Shown piece after piece: positions 8,835 to 16,845 of a stretch of 40,112 bases of DNA. Within the stretch, counting starts at the first letter, position 1. Every line of letters begins with the position of its first letter. Origin of the DNA: Paraburkholderia silviterrae. GTDB taxonomy: Bacteria > Pseudomonadota > Gammaproteobacteria > Burkholderiales > Burkholderiaceae. The stretch is from the NCBI RefSeq assembly GCF_004353915.1, contig NZ_SMRP01000048.1, positions 1-40,112 on the forward strand. The letters are read 5' to 3'. The translations under genes were made by a program, and so were the position numbers. The notes below the pieces were generated by a model. The model saw only the letters and a list, made by a program, of their open reading frames with translations. It ran no database searches and was not told the origin of the DNA.

Positions 8835-9830
8835 TCACAGCAGGCCGAAGCCGGCCAGCGCGCCCTTGACCTGCGCGAGCGTGGGCGGCTGTCCCGCGGT
8901 GCCGAGATTGACGACTTTCGGCGACCAATAGCCGCCGGTGCGCCAGGCAGTCGCGAAATTGTACAACTCGACCGTCGGACGCTTGAGCGCCGCCGCAATG
9001 TGCACGAGGCCCGTGTCCACGCCCACCGTGGCCGCCGCGCCGTCGATCAGGCCCACCACGGCCGGCAGCGAGAGCTTGGGCGGCACGATGGCCGCTTCGC
9101 CAAATTCGCGGGCGAGGCGCTCGCTCGTCGCGCGCTCGGCGTCGCTGCCCCATGGCAGCACGAGCGAAGCGCCGCGACGCACGAGCGCCTGGCCCAGCTC
9201 GATCCAGTGCGCATCGGGCCATTGCTTGTCGGCGCGCGAGGTGGCGTGCACGAACACCACATAGGGCACCGGCAAATTCAGACCGACGCCCGCGAGCGCC
9301 TGGGCCGCGCGGTACGTGTCGATTCCGAAGTCGATGTCGTCGGTGGGCTGCGGAGGCGGCAGCTCCAGCGCGGCCGCAACGAGCTGCCGCGTGCGCTCCA
9401 CCACGTGCGTGCGCGGCTCGATGCGGATGGCGCGCTTGTAGAAGAAGCGCGCGGGCCATTCGTAGCCCGCGCCATCGGTACGGTTGCCGAGGCCGACGAG
9501 CGGCCCGCGCGCCCAGCTCGCGACCCAGGCGGTCTTGATGAGCCCCTGGCAGTCGATCACGAGGTCGTACTTCTCGGCGGCGAGCGCGCGCCGGAACGCG
9601 CCGATCTCGCGCCAGTTGGCCGCGGAGAAAAGCGCCTTGCGCCAGCGGCGCAGCGAGAACGGAATGGCGCGCCGCACGCCATGCACGAGCTCGACGAGCG
9701 ACTGGAAGCTCTCTTCCACGAGCCAGTCGATCTGCGCGTCGGGATACCGCCGCCGGATATCGGCGATGGCGGGCATGTTGTGGACGACGTCGCCAAGCGA
9801 CGACACGCGCACGATGAGGATCTTTTGCAC
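8835..9830 (-). CDS. waaC: Lipopolysaccharide heptosyltransferase I (WaaC)
   Basis: WaaC adds the first L-glycero-D-manno-heptose to the inner Kdo, using ADP-heptose, on the cytoplasmic face of the inner membrane. The product of about 331 residues shows the GT9 hallmarks: N-terminal KILIVRVSSLGDVVHNMPAI, then DLVIDCQGLIKTAW, a central FVHATSRADKQWP, and the donor-site motif GVDTGLVHIAAALKRPTVELY near the C-terminus. No ATG is available at the N-terminus. A GTG at 9830 gives the family-standard start; a TTG at 9836 would add two residues. Neither has a strong ribosome binding site. It heads the waaC-kdoO-waaA run on the minus strand, with 137 bp before kdoO. Confidence 0.94.
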   Translation of the reverse strand: MQKILIVRVSSLGDVVHNMPAIADIRRRYPDAQIDWLVEESFQSLVELVHGVRRAIPFSLRRWRKALFSAANWREIGAFRRALAAEKYDLVIDCQGLIKTAWVASWARGPLVGLGNRTDGAGYEWPARFFYKRAIRIEPRTHVVERTRQLVAAALELPPPQPTDDIDFGIDTYRAAQALAGVGLNLPVPYVVFVHATSRADKQWPDAHWIELGQALVRRGASLVLPWGSDAERATSERLAREFGEAAIVPPKLSLPAVVGLIDGAAATVGVDTGLVHIAAALKRPTVELYNFATAWRTGGYWSPKVVNLGTAGQPPTLAQVKGALAGFGLL

Positions 9831-9954
9831 GCTCAAGAGGGAATTGCTGGCGATCTGCGCCGAAAAATGCGTTAAAGGTCCGTGATTCTAACGCGGCGCG
9901 GGTAGAGGAAGCGCGAAGAGGGGAAAAAGGCGCGGAAAGGAGGCGTGGAGAGAC

Positions 9955-9986
9955 GCCGGCCGCCGGAGCGTGGCTCGGGGGCCGGC
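9955..9986 (-). terminator. Possible stem-loop terminator after tadG
   Basis: A 7-bp perfect inverted repeat, GCCGGCC at 9955-9961 and GGCCGGC at 9980-9986, lies just past the tadG stop on the minus strand. No U-rich tract follows (the transcript would read UCUCUCC), so intrinsic termination is doubtful. The rest of the 158-bp gap to waaC must hold the waaC promoter; a TTAGAAT-like -10 candidate lies near 9885-9892 on the minus strand. Confidence 0.35.
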
Positions 9987-9994
9987 TTGTCAGG

Positions 9995-11188
9995 CTAATA
10001 CCATTCGCTGCTGGGCAAGTTGGCCAGCGTGGGCGGCGTGACCGCACCGAAATAGCTCGTCGTCAGGCCGCCCGCCGTCGTGCTGCCCGCGTCGCCCGAC
10101 ACGATATGCCCGATGATGCAATCACCACCGTTACCTAGAGTGCAAGTAATCGGCGGATTGCAGTTAGTTAGTTTTACTTTCCCGTTTGAACCGACCCCCG
10201 TAACGCACTTCCCGTTGGCGTCCACGACGTAGTCGATCGTGAATCTGGCGAACCCCGCGACCGATGTATACCCCTTGACGTTGACCGCAGAGTCCGCAAC
10301 GACCGGCAGTGTGACCGTGATCGGCGGAATGGCAGCCGTGGGGTACTGGTTGCCGTAGACCGACGACTCGGTGCCAGGCTGCATGTAAGTATTCTGACCA
10401 ATCGAGAGCGAGGAACTGTTTCCCGAGTCCATGAGCGCTGCAGCCCCATTCGCACTGTTAATGGTGCTGCTGAACGTGGTCCACTGTCCGGCAGTGTTTG
10501 GACATGTCGCTGTCGTAACAGCACCGGCGCCGATCGAGATCTCCTGGGAGCTGACCGGACTCCCGCCGCTCCAGTAAGGCGAATTCGCGCTGAAAACACA
10601 TTGGCTCATGGCCATCGGAAAGAGCGAGCCAGGCGCCGCGGTTCCGGGCGCCGAGATGATGGCGACGGCCGTCGCGCTGGCGTGCAGGCTCGACACGCCG
10701 AGCATGCGGCCAAGCAGAGTCGGCATTCCAGCGCCGCTCGTCGGATTCAAATTGACCGTAACCATCACGGCGGGCTTGTCAGTCGGCGACCCGATGGTCG
10801 TTGGCAGGGACGACGGCAGCGACGTGCCCTGGTTGGCGGCATTCACGTCCCAGTAGCCCACCAGGACGGTCTGCGGCGTGGTGATGGACTGGCCGCTCGC
10901 ATAGTTGTCGCCCGCATAAGTGTTTGCTGCGGTTGTTGCGCTCGTGGTGGCGGTCCCCCAGGTGGCCGAATTGGCAGTCCCAACCAGCGAGCCGGGCAGC
11001 TGACGCGCGCCGGCGAGCGCCGCAGCATCGGCCGCATTCTGCAATTCGTTGCGCACGATGGCCCAGCGCGCCACGTCGATCGTGAGCGCGGCGACGCTGA
11101 GCAGGACGACGAGAAACACACCAACTTGTATGGCGACCACGCCTCTCTGGCCGCGCTTCGAGCGCCCGCGCGCAGGGTATCTGATCAT
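9995..11188 (-). CDS. tadG: Tad pilus-associated protein TadG
   Basis: This is a 397-residue pseudopilin-like protein. After a basic leader (GQRGVVAIQVGVFLVVLL) comes one transmembrane helix of about 20 residues, then IDVARWAIVRNELQNAADAAALAGAR, the signature of TadG-type proteins (DUF2134/Tad_N class). The large remainder is an extracytoplasmic Ser/Thr/Gly-rich domain with several cysteines toward the C-terminus (NCNPPITC, GGDC). At the prepilin-like site the residue at +5 is Gln instead of the Glu seen in TadE and Flp, so processing by TadV is uncertain. A GGGAGG ribosome binding site precedes the ATG. It is the last gene of the tad operon, where TadG is thought to anchor the machine at the envelope. 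Confidence 0.88.
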   Translation of the reverse strand: MIRYPARGRSKRGQRGVVAIQVGVFLVVLLSVAALTIDVARWAIVRNELQNAADAAALAGARQLPGSLVGTANSATWGTATTSATTAANTYAGDNYASGQSITTPQTVLVGYWDVNAANQGTSLPSSLPTTIGSPTDKPAVMVTVNLNPTSGAGMPTLLGRMLGVSSLHASATAVAIISAPGTAAPGSLFPMAMSQCVFSANSPYWSGGSPVSSQEISIGAGAVTTATCPNTAGQWTTFSSTINSANGAAALMDSGNSSSLSIGQNTYMQPGTESSVYGNQYPTAAIPPITVTLPVVADSAVNVKGYTSVAGFARFTIDYVVDANGKCVTGVGSNGKVKLTNCNPPITCTLGNGGDCIIGHIVSGDAGSTTAGGLTTSYFGAVTPPTLANLPSSEWY

Positions 11189-11226
11189 GATTGGCCTCCC
11201 ATGACGTAGAACATGAGCAATGAACG

Positions 11227-11763
11227 CTATTCGCAGTTCATGGTGGTCGACGCATTGAGCGTCAGCACGTGTTTGGATGACGACAATGCAGCCAGCGGAT
11301 CAACGTACGATCCAAAACCCAAGCCGGTGAACGGATAGCTGACGGCAATGGTCAAGGCCTGGCCGGAGGCGGTGCAGCCCCCACTTGGCGTGACGGTCAC
11401 GCTCGCACCGCTTGCCGGGGAAGGGCTGATCAGCATCGACGAAAGACCACTCGTGGCCACGGAGGTGGCGCTGGCGGCAGACATATACACAGCCGCGCCC
11501 GTCGAGTCCTCGCCAAACGCCACGGCCTGTCGTGCCGCGGCCCGGCTGGCGTTGGTGATCACGGCCTTGTCGTAAAGGAAGAAGCCCGTTTCCATGATGC
11601 CGAACAGGATCAACAACAGCATCGGCAGCACCAGGGCGAACTCGAGCGCGGCTACGCCGCGCTGCGCGCGTCGCCCGCGTCCCGGCCGCAGGTGCGCCCC
11701 GCCCATTCTTCCTCGTTGTGTGCGCGACACAAGCGACGGTGCGCCGGTCTTTGCAAGTTTCAT
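11227..11763 (-). CDS. tadE: Pseudopilin TadE
   Basis: TadE is a minor pseudopilin needed for Flp pilus assembly and matured by the prepilin peptidase TadV. The product has a basic leader rich in Arg and Gly, then the processing motif RG/VAALEFALVLPMLLLILFGIMETG, with Glu at +5 of the predicted mature protein, followed by a single hydrophobic helix and a 120-residue extracytoplasmic region. I chose the ATG at 11763 (178 residues) because GGGGGAC lies just upstream; the ATG at 11787 would add eight residues and has an AGGA at longer distance. It lies between tadC and tadG with short gaps, in the normal order. Confidence 0.88.
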   Translation of the reverse strand: MKLAKTGAPSLVSRTQRGRMGGAHLRPGRGRRAQRGVAALEFALVLPMLLLILFGIMETGFFLYDKAVITNASRAAARQAVAFGEDSTGAAVYMSAASATSVATSGLSSMLISPSPASGASVTVTPSGGCTASGQALTIAVSYPFTGLGFGSYVDPLAALSSSKHVLTLNASTTMNCE

Positions 11764-11828
11764 AAGTCCCCCGATCGAATCGCCCATACCGGGCCAGGTC
11801 CTTTCTCGTCGTCCTTTGCGGCCGCCCG

Positions 11829-12791
11829 CTAGCTGCTCAGCGCCGGAAGCATCGTCCGATAGATCTGCAGCATCGCCGGCCCCATCAGCACCACCAGCAG
11901 CGCGGGAAAGATGCAGAACATCAGCGGAAACAACAGCTTGAGCGCGATTTTCGCGGCCTTTTCCTCTGCAAGCATGCGACGGCGCGTGCGCAGCGTGTCC
12001 GAGAGCACGCGCAGCGAATCGCCAATGCTCGTCCCGAAACGCTCCGCCTGGATGAGCATCGTGCTGAACGAATCGACATCCTCCACACCCGTGCGCAGGG
12101 CAAAGTTGCGCAGCGCCTTCTCCTTTGCGTACCCCGAACGCATTTCCAGCAGGGTGAGCTCCATCTCGCTTGCGACCACCACGCTGCGCAATTTGATCTC
12201 TTCCGCGACGCGCATCAGCGCTGCATCGAGACCGAGACCCGCTTCAACACAAACAGTCAGCAGATCGATTGCGTCGGGGAAGTCCTCGAAGATCGCACGC
12301 TTGCGGCGCGCCACGACGCGCGAGAGGATGAAGGCCGGCAGGTAGTAGCCAACGGTCACCAGGCTCACGAGGACCAGCGCGAAGCTCGTGACCGAGCTCG
12401 CCCCCCCGCCGCCAAGCATCCACATGGCTGCCATCGTGGGCAAGAGCAGTGCGAGCACCGTGCGGGCGCCAAAGTAGATCGCCACGGCCCCCGGCGTGCG
12501 CCAGCCCGCGTTCATCAGCCGCACGCGCAATGCCGAGACCTCCCAGCCCTCCTTCGGCGTCGAGAGTCTGGAAAGTGGCTCCGTGACCTGCACGAGCCTT
12601 TCGTACCAGGGCTCGTCCGCACCGTCCGGCTGAGCACTGGGAACAGGCGTGCCGCGGCCGCCGCCCGCCTGTTCGATGCGCCGGCGCATGGTTTTGGGCG
12701 CGAAGATATACATGGCGCCCAAACTCAGGCCGAACACACCGGCAAAGAGACAAACCAGCAACAGCAACCGCGTCGTATCGAGCGCTAACAT
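11829..12791 (-). CDS. tadC: Tad secretion inner-membrane platform protein TadC
   Basis: This 320-residue type II/IV secretion F-domain protein pairs with TadB to form the inner-membrane platform on which the ATPase CpaF drives pilin assembly. It begins with a hydrophobic helix, has a second membrane region around residues 105-160, and carries the F-domain core FPDAIDLLTVCVEAGLGLDAAL followed by SFSTMLIQAERFGTSIGDSLRVLSD. It ends in a strongly hydrophobic segment (LLFPLMFCIFPALLVVLMGPA). An AGGGGGAG ribosome binding site precedes the ATG. It lies 46 bp after tadB and has the usual length. Confidence 0.93.
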   Translation of the reverse strand: MLALDTTRLLLLVCLFAGVFGLSLGAMYIFAPKTMRRRIEQAGGGRGTPVPSAQPDGADEPWYERLVQVTEPLSRLSTPKEGWEVSALRVRLMNAGWRTPGAVAIYFGARTVLALLLPTMAAMWMLGGGGASSVTSFALVLVSLVTVGYYLPAFILSRVVARRKRAIFEDFPDAIDLLTVCVEAGLGLDAALMRVAEEIKLRSVVVASEMELTLLEMRSGYAKEKALRNFALRTGVEDVDSFSTMLIQAERFGTSIGDSLRVLSDTLRTRRRMLAEEKAAKIALKLLFPLMFCIFPALLVVLMGPAMLQIYRTMLPALSS

Positions 12792-12837
12792 GGCTCCCCC
12801 TTTTCGAATATTTCTGCTGGCGCGAGGCGTGGCGTCC

Positions 12838-13815
12838 TCAGACGTGAATGCGCACGATGCGCCGCACCCATATCGTGCCGATCACCATCAGCACCGAAAC
12901 GGCTTCGAGCAGCATCACGCCTGTCGGGTCCTTCCACAGCACCTCGATAAAGTCCGGATTGAGGAAGGCAATCGCCCCGCCCGTGAACACCGGCAGCAGA
13001 CACAGCACGCGCGCAGAGAGCACCCCTTCCGCGGCCAGCACGCGCACCTTGTCGAACAGCTTGAAGCGCTCGCGCACGAGGCTCGCAATGCTGTCCAGCA
13101 GTTCGGCCAGGTTGCCGCCGGTCTCGCGCTGGATCAGCACGGCGATGACGAAGTACCGCAGGTCCCCCACCGGCACGCGCTGCGCGAGCCCCATCAACGC
13201 GTCGTTGAGCGACACGCCATAGTTGATTTCGTCGAATGTGATGCGAAACTCAGCGCCCATCGGATCGGCGAACTCGGTGCCGACCATGTCGATTGCACCC
13301 GTGAACGCATGACCCGAGCGCAGCGCGCGCGCGAGCATGTCGCAGGCATCCGGCAACTGCTTCTGGAAGCGCAGCAACCGCTTTGCGCGTCGACGACGCA
13401 CGTACATCATCGGAAGCAGCGCCGAGACCACCGCAGCTGACGCCAGCATCCCAACCGGCACGCGAACGAACAGCCCCACGACGACCACGAAAACCGGCAA
13501 GACCGCGCTCAGCGCGATGAGGCGCGCTGCTGTCCAGCGGACGCCCGACTGCTGCACCCAAGCCTCGAACGAGCGGATCTTCGGCAAGAGCAGCAATGCG
13601 CGTCCGAAAAGTGTCGACCCATCGAGCCGCTGCCCCTTGAGGATGGACATCGTCTCCTTGCGTCCCGCGCCGCCCGTAGCCACGGCCGCGAGGCGTGATT
13701 CGAGACGGCGCGCGACGGCGCCATGCCGGCTGTTCCACCATTCCCATGCGCCCTGGCTGGCGAGCACCACGGCCACGAAGAGCAGCAGGATTGCCAGAAA
13801 GAAAGTTGTGCTCAT
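12838..13815 (-). CDS. tadB: Tad secretion inner-membrane platform protein TadB
   Basis: This 325-residue partner of TadC has the same F-domain. It opens with an N-terminal membrane helix (FFLAILLLFVAVVLASQG), then two adjacent helices around residues 100-140, then FQKQLPDACDMLARALRSGHAFTGAIDMVG and YFVIAVLIQRETGGNLAELLDSIASLVRERFKL, both typical of TadB. It ends with a C-terminal pair of helices. A GGGGGAG ribosome binding site stands before the ATG at 13815. The protein is expected to bind the ATPase CpaF on its cytoplasmic side. The gene follows cpaF by 31 bp, consistent with one transcript. Confidence 0.93.
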   Translation of the reverse strand: MSTTFFLAILLLFVAVVLASQGAWEWWNSRHGAVARRLESRLAAVATGGAGRKETMSILKGQRLDGSTLFGRALLLLPKIRSFEAWVQQSGVRWTAARLIALSAVLPVFVVVVGLFVRVPVGMLASAAVVSALLPMMYVRRRRAKRLLRFQKQLPDACDMLARALRSGHAFTGAIDMVGTEFADPMGAEFRITFDEINYGVSLNDALMGLAQRVPVGDLRYFVIAVLIQRETGGNLAELLDSIASLVRERFKLFDKVRVLAAEGVLSARVLCLLPVFTGGAIAFLNPDFIEVLWKDPTGVMLLEAVSVLMVIGTIWVRRIVRIHV

Positions 13816-13846
13816 GCCACGCTCCCCCGGAAGAACGTCGAGAACA

Positions 13847-15256
13847 TCAAGCCGTTTCGAAACGACGGCCCGGTTCGAAAATTTGCTCCGGCACGTTCAC
13901 GCCAAACGCCGCGAAGCGCTCGCAGAACTTCGGACGCACGCCGGTCGCGCAAAAGTAGCCGCGCACGTTGCCGTTCGAATCAATGCCCGTGCGCTTGAAC
14001 GTGAAGATTTCCTGCATGTTGACCATGTCGCCTTCCATGCCGGTCAGCTCTGAAATGCTCATGATCTTGCGGCGGCCGTCAGTAAGACGCGCGGCCTGCA
14101 CGACCACCGAGATCGCAGAGGAAATCTGGTGGCGCATCGTGCGCGGCGGCAACGCAAGACCGCCCAGGCTGATCATGTTCTCGAGACGCGTGAGCGCATC
14201 ACGCGGCGTGTTGGCGTGAATCGTCGCAAGCGACCCTTCGTGGCCGGTGTTCATCGCGTTGAGCATGTCGAGCGCTTCCGCGCCGCGCACTTCGCCGAGG
14301 ATGATGCGGTCGGGGCGCATACGCAGCGCGTTGCGCACGAGTGCGCGCTGGGTGATCTCGCCGCGCCCCTCGATGTTCGGTGGGCGCGTTTCGAGCCGCA
14401 GCACGTGGTCCTGGCGCAGTTGAAGCTCGGCCGCATCCTCGATCGTCACAATGCGCTCGTCGTTCGGAATGAAGCCCGAGAGCACGTTGAGCAGCGTCGT
14501 CTTGCCGCTGCCCGTACCGCCCGACACGAGAATGTTGATCTTGGCGCGCGCGAGCCCCTCCAGCACCTGGGCCATGGGCGGCGTGAGCGTCTGCAGCTCG
14601 ATCAGATCCGAGACCTGCAGCGGCGAGACCGCGAACCGGCGAATCGAGACGAGCGGCCCGTCCACGGCCGAAGGCGGAATGATGGCGTTCACGCGCGAGC
14701 CGTCGGGCAGGCGCGCGTCCACCATCGGGCTCGACTCGTCGATGCGCCGCCCCACGCGCGAGACGATCTTCTCGATCACCTTCATGAGGTGAGCGTCATC
14801 GTAAAAGTTGACGTCCGTGAGTTCGAGCTTCCCGCGGCGCTCCACGAACGTCTGGCGCCACGTGTTCACGAGAATGTCCGAGACCGTAGGGTCGCGCAAC
14901 AGCGGCTCGAGCGGACCGAACCCGAACATCTCGTCGTACACGTCGATGGCGAGCTGCTTGCGTTCGAGGTCGTTCGCGAGAGCCTTCTGCTCTTCGAGTA
15001 TGCGGCCAACCAGCGCGCCGATCTCGCTGCGGATCTGCTCCGGATGCATGCGCGAAAGACGCTCGAGCTCGACCCGTTCGAGCACCGCCTGATGGATTTC
15101 GTACTTCAGCTTCTGATACGCCTCGGTTTTCACCCTGGCAGGCGCAGCAGCTGAGACTGCAGCGCCGATACCGGCACCGGCGCAGCCGCCGGCATCGGCA
15201 CGCTCGACGATCGTCGGCTCGAGGCGCTGCGCAAAGATTTGCTCGCGAAGAGACAT
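13847..15256 (-). CDS. cpaF: Tad pilus assembly ATPase CpaF (TadA)
   Basis: This 469-residue secretion ATPase of the VirB11/GspE superfamily powers Flp pilus extension, and in some species retraction. Visible motifs are a cytoplasmic N-terminal domain with FGPLEPLLRDPTVSDILVN (113-131), Walker A GGTGSGKTT (246-254), the Asp box TIEDAAELQL (271-280), Walker B RIILGEVRG (317-325), and the His box GSLATIHANTPRDALTRLE (341-359). The N-terminus carries an Ala/Gly-rich linker of unclear role. The start has an AAGGAG ribosome binding site. All catalytic elements are intact. It sits between cpaE and tadB, 12 bp after cpaE. Confidence 0.96.
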   Translation of the reverse strand: MSLREQIFAQRLEPTIVERADAGGCAGAGIGAAVSAAAPARVKTEAYQKLKYEIHQAVLERVELERLSRMHPEQIRSEIGALVGRILEEQKALANDLERKQLAIDVYDEMFGFGPLEPLLRDPTVSDILVNTWRQTFVERRGKLELTDVNFYDDAHLMKVIEKIVSRVGRRIDESSPMVDARLPDGSRVNAIIPPSAVDGPLVSIRRFAVSPLQVSDLIELQTLTPPMAQVLEGLARAKINILVSGGTGSGKTTLLNVLSGFIPNDERIVTIEDAAELQLRQDHVLRLETRPPNIEGRGEITQRALVRNALRMRPDRIILGEVRGAEALDMLNAMNTGHEGSLATIHANTPRDALTRLENMISLGGLALPPRTMRHQISSAISVVVQAARLTDGRRKIMSISELTGMEGDMVNMQEIFTFKRTGIDSNGNVRGYFCATGVRPKFCERFAAFGVNVPEQIFEPGRRFETA

Positions 15257-15268
15257 GTTTTTTCTCCT

Positions 15269-16477
15269 TTACATCAAGCCGAGTTTGGCCGGCGCCTGAC
15301 GGCCGATCAGGCGCGCGAACAACGATTCGCCCTTGCCCCGTGGCACCGCGTTCGTGGCGTTCGTGGCCGCGACGCTTGCGGCCAGCACGCGCAGGCTACG
15401 CGTCACCGCGCTGCCAGGCGCCGCCACGGCAATCGGCAAACCCTGATTGACTGCTTCGGATACGGCACGCGCGTCGTCCGGAATGACATGGAACGGCTTG
15501 ACGCCAAGCACGCTGTCGGCGGCCTCGCGCACGCGCTCGCCATGTTTCGTCTGCCGGTTAAGCAGCACGCGGATGCCTTCCGGCCCATAGCCGAGCGATT
15601 GCAGGATCTCTTGCAGGCGGCGCCCCGCCCGCAGATGCGGCATGCTTGCCTGCAAGACGATATGGATCTCGTCGCTGCGGTCGAGCGCGAGCATGGAAAG
15701 CGGATTGATGGTCTGCCCGAGATCGAGAATCACGCAGTCGTAGCGCGGCATCGCGACGCCGAGCACCCATTCGAGCCGGTCCTGACGCATTTCGCCTGCC
15801 TTGATCGGGTCGCCCGCGCCCGCCAGGATGTCGAAGTTCTCGGTGGCATGCATCACGCTCGCATCGAAGAACGCCACGTCCATGCGGTCCACTTCCGCGC
15901 ACAACTGGGGAAGCGTCGAGGGCGGCGTCTGCTCCGTCACGAGGAACGCGGCGTCCGCGTAGAGCTGGTTCAGATCGATCAGCAGTACGCGCTGGTCCTG
16001 CGTCTGCGAGACGATATGCGCCACGTTCGCCGCGATGAAGCTCGTCCCCACCCCGCCCTTGCACGACATGAACGATACGATGCGCGTCGAGCGCCCGCTG
16101 CCCTGGGCGCGCTGACCGATCGCGCGCTGCAGTGCATCGCCTATCGCCAGAGGGTCCAGCGGCCCCGTGATCACGTCCCGAAAACCCGCGCGCATCGCCG
16201 CGATGAGCGCGTCCGGCGACGCCTCGGGGATCAGCAGGATGCACAGGAGCCGCTCGCGACGGCGGCACAGCTCCGTCACGGATGGCAACTGCGCCTCCTG
16301 CAATCCTCTCGCGTCGACGATCAGGACATCGAACGCATCGAGCGTGTCGCCACGCTCGACGAGATCGAACGGCGTGCCCACGGTACGCGTCGTGCGGTAG
16401 GGACCGCATCCCGCGATCAGACGCATGATCTGCGCCAGCCGCTCTGTGTCCGTCGAGGTAATGAGTATATCGATCAT
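15269..16477 (-). CDS. cpaE: Tad pilus localisation protein CpaE (TadZ)
   Basis: This 402-residue protein has two parts. An N-terminal receiver-like domain (about 1-120; MIDILITSTDTERL and FDVLIVDARGL) is followed by a MinD/ParA-type ATPase domain with the deviant Walker A CKGGVGTSF (139-147), a switch segment LLIDLNQLYADAAF, and YDCVILDLGQTINP. In this family CpaE/TadZ sits at the cell pole or on the membrane and recruits the rest of the pilus machine. The position matching the deviant-Walker lysine is CKGG, so ATP binding is likely kept. Length is normal. The operon order (lipoprotein, cpaE, cpaF) is standard. Confidence 0.93.
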   Translation of the reverse strand: MIDILITSTDTERLAQIMRLIAGCGPYRTTRTVGTPFDLVERGDTLDAFDVLIVDARGLQEAQLPSVTELCRRRERLLCILLIPEASPDALIAAMRAGFRDVITGPLDPLAIGDALQRAIGQRAQGSGRSTRIVSFMSCKGGVGTSFIAANVAHIVSQTQDQRVLLIDLNQLYADAAFLVTEQTPPSTLPQLCAEVDRMDVAFFDASVMHATENFDILAGAGDPIKAGEMRQDRLEWVLGVAMPRYDCVILDLGQTINPLSMLALDRSDEIHIVLQASMPHLRAGRRLQEILQSLGYGPEGIRVLLNRQTKHGERVREAADSVLGVKPFHVIPDDARAVSEAVNQGLPIAVAAPGSAVTRSLRVLAASVAATNATNAVPRGKGESLFARLIGRQAPAKLGLM

Positions 16478-16530
16478 GATCGTATGCCCCGGTGTTGTAC
16501 CTTTCTTTGACCCGCTGTGTGTGGCATCGC

Positions 16531-16824
16531 TTACTGGCCGGAGCTCACGCCAATCGCGTAGGGAGACGCAGACGCCGGCGGTTGCTCAAACGACTTGTCG
16601 TAGCGGTCCATCGCCGCCGCAGCGGCCTTGCCGTCCACCCCGGGCTGCGACGCGACGTGCATGGCCGCGTCCGGGTCGATGATCTGCACTTGCATCGAGT
16701 GGTGCAGGGCTTCGCCGAAATGCGCTTCCCAGATTGGGGAGCTGGTCATGCAGCCGCCGAGCGCAGCGCCGAGCGGCGCGATCAGCAGAACCCGGAGAAA
16801 GAATGCGAAGGTTTCGAGTTTCAT
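16531..16824 (-). CDS. Tad-locus small lipoprotein
   Basis: This 97-residue protein has a type II signal peptide with the lipobox LGGC (22-25), so Cys25 should be acylated. The mature part has FGEALHHSMQVQIIDPDAA and DGKAAAAAMDRYDKSF, a pattern I associate with small lipoproteins between the secretin and cpaE genes in betaproteobacterial tad loci. Residue +2 is Met, so there is no Asp-type inner-membrane retention signal, and outer-membrane sorting is expected. The likely role is a pilotin or secretin accessory, comparable in position to CpaD/RcpB, though I see no clear similarity to them. An AGGAGACC ribosome binding site precedes the ATG. Confidence 0.8.
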   Translation of the reverse strand: MKLETFAFFLRVLLIAPLGAALGGCMTSSPIWEAHFGEALHHSMQVQIIDPDAAMHVASQPGVDGKAAAAAMDRYDKSFEQPPASASPYAIGVSSGQ

Positions 16825-16845
16825 TTTGGTCTCCTGATCGCCGGG

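Noticed and set aside
8755..10047. Large open frame overlapping waaC
   Set aside because: It overlaps waaC in another frame on the same strand and has only low-complexity Arg/Ala sequence.
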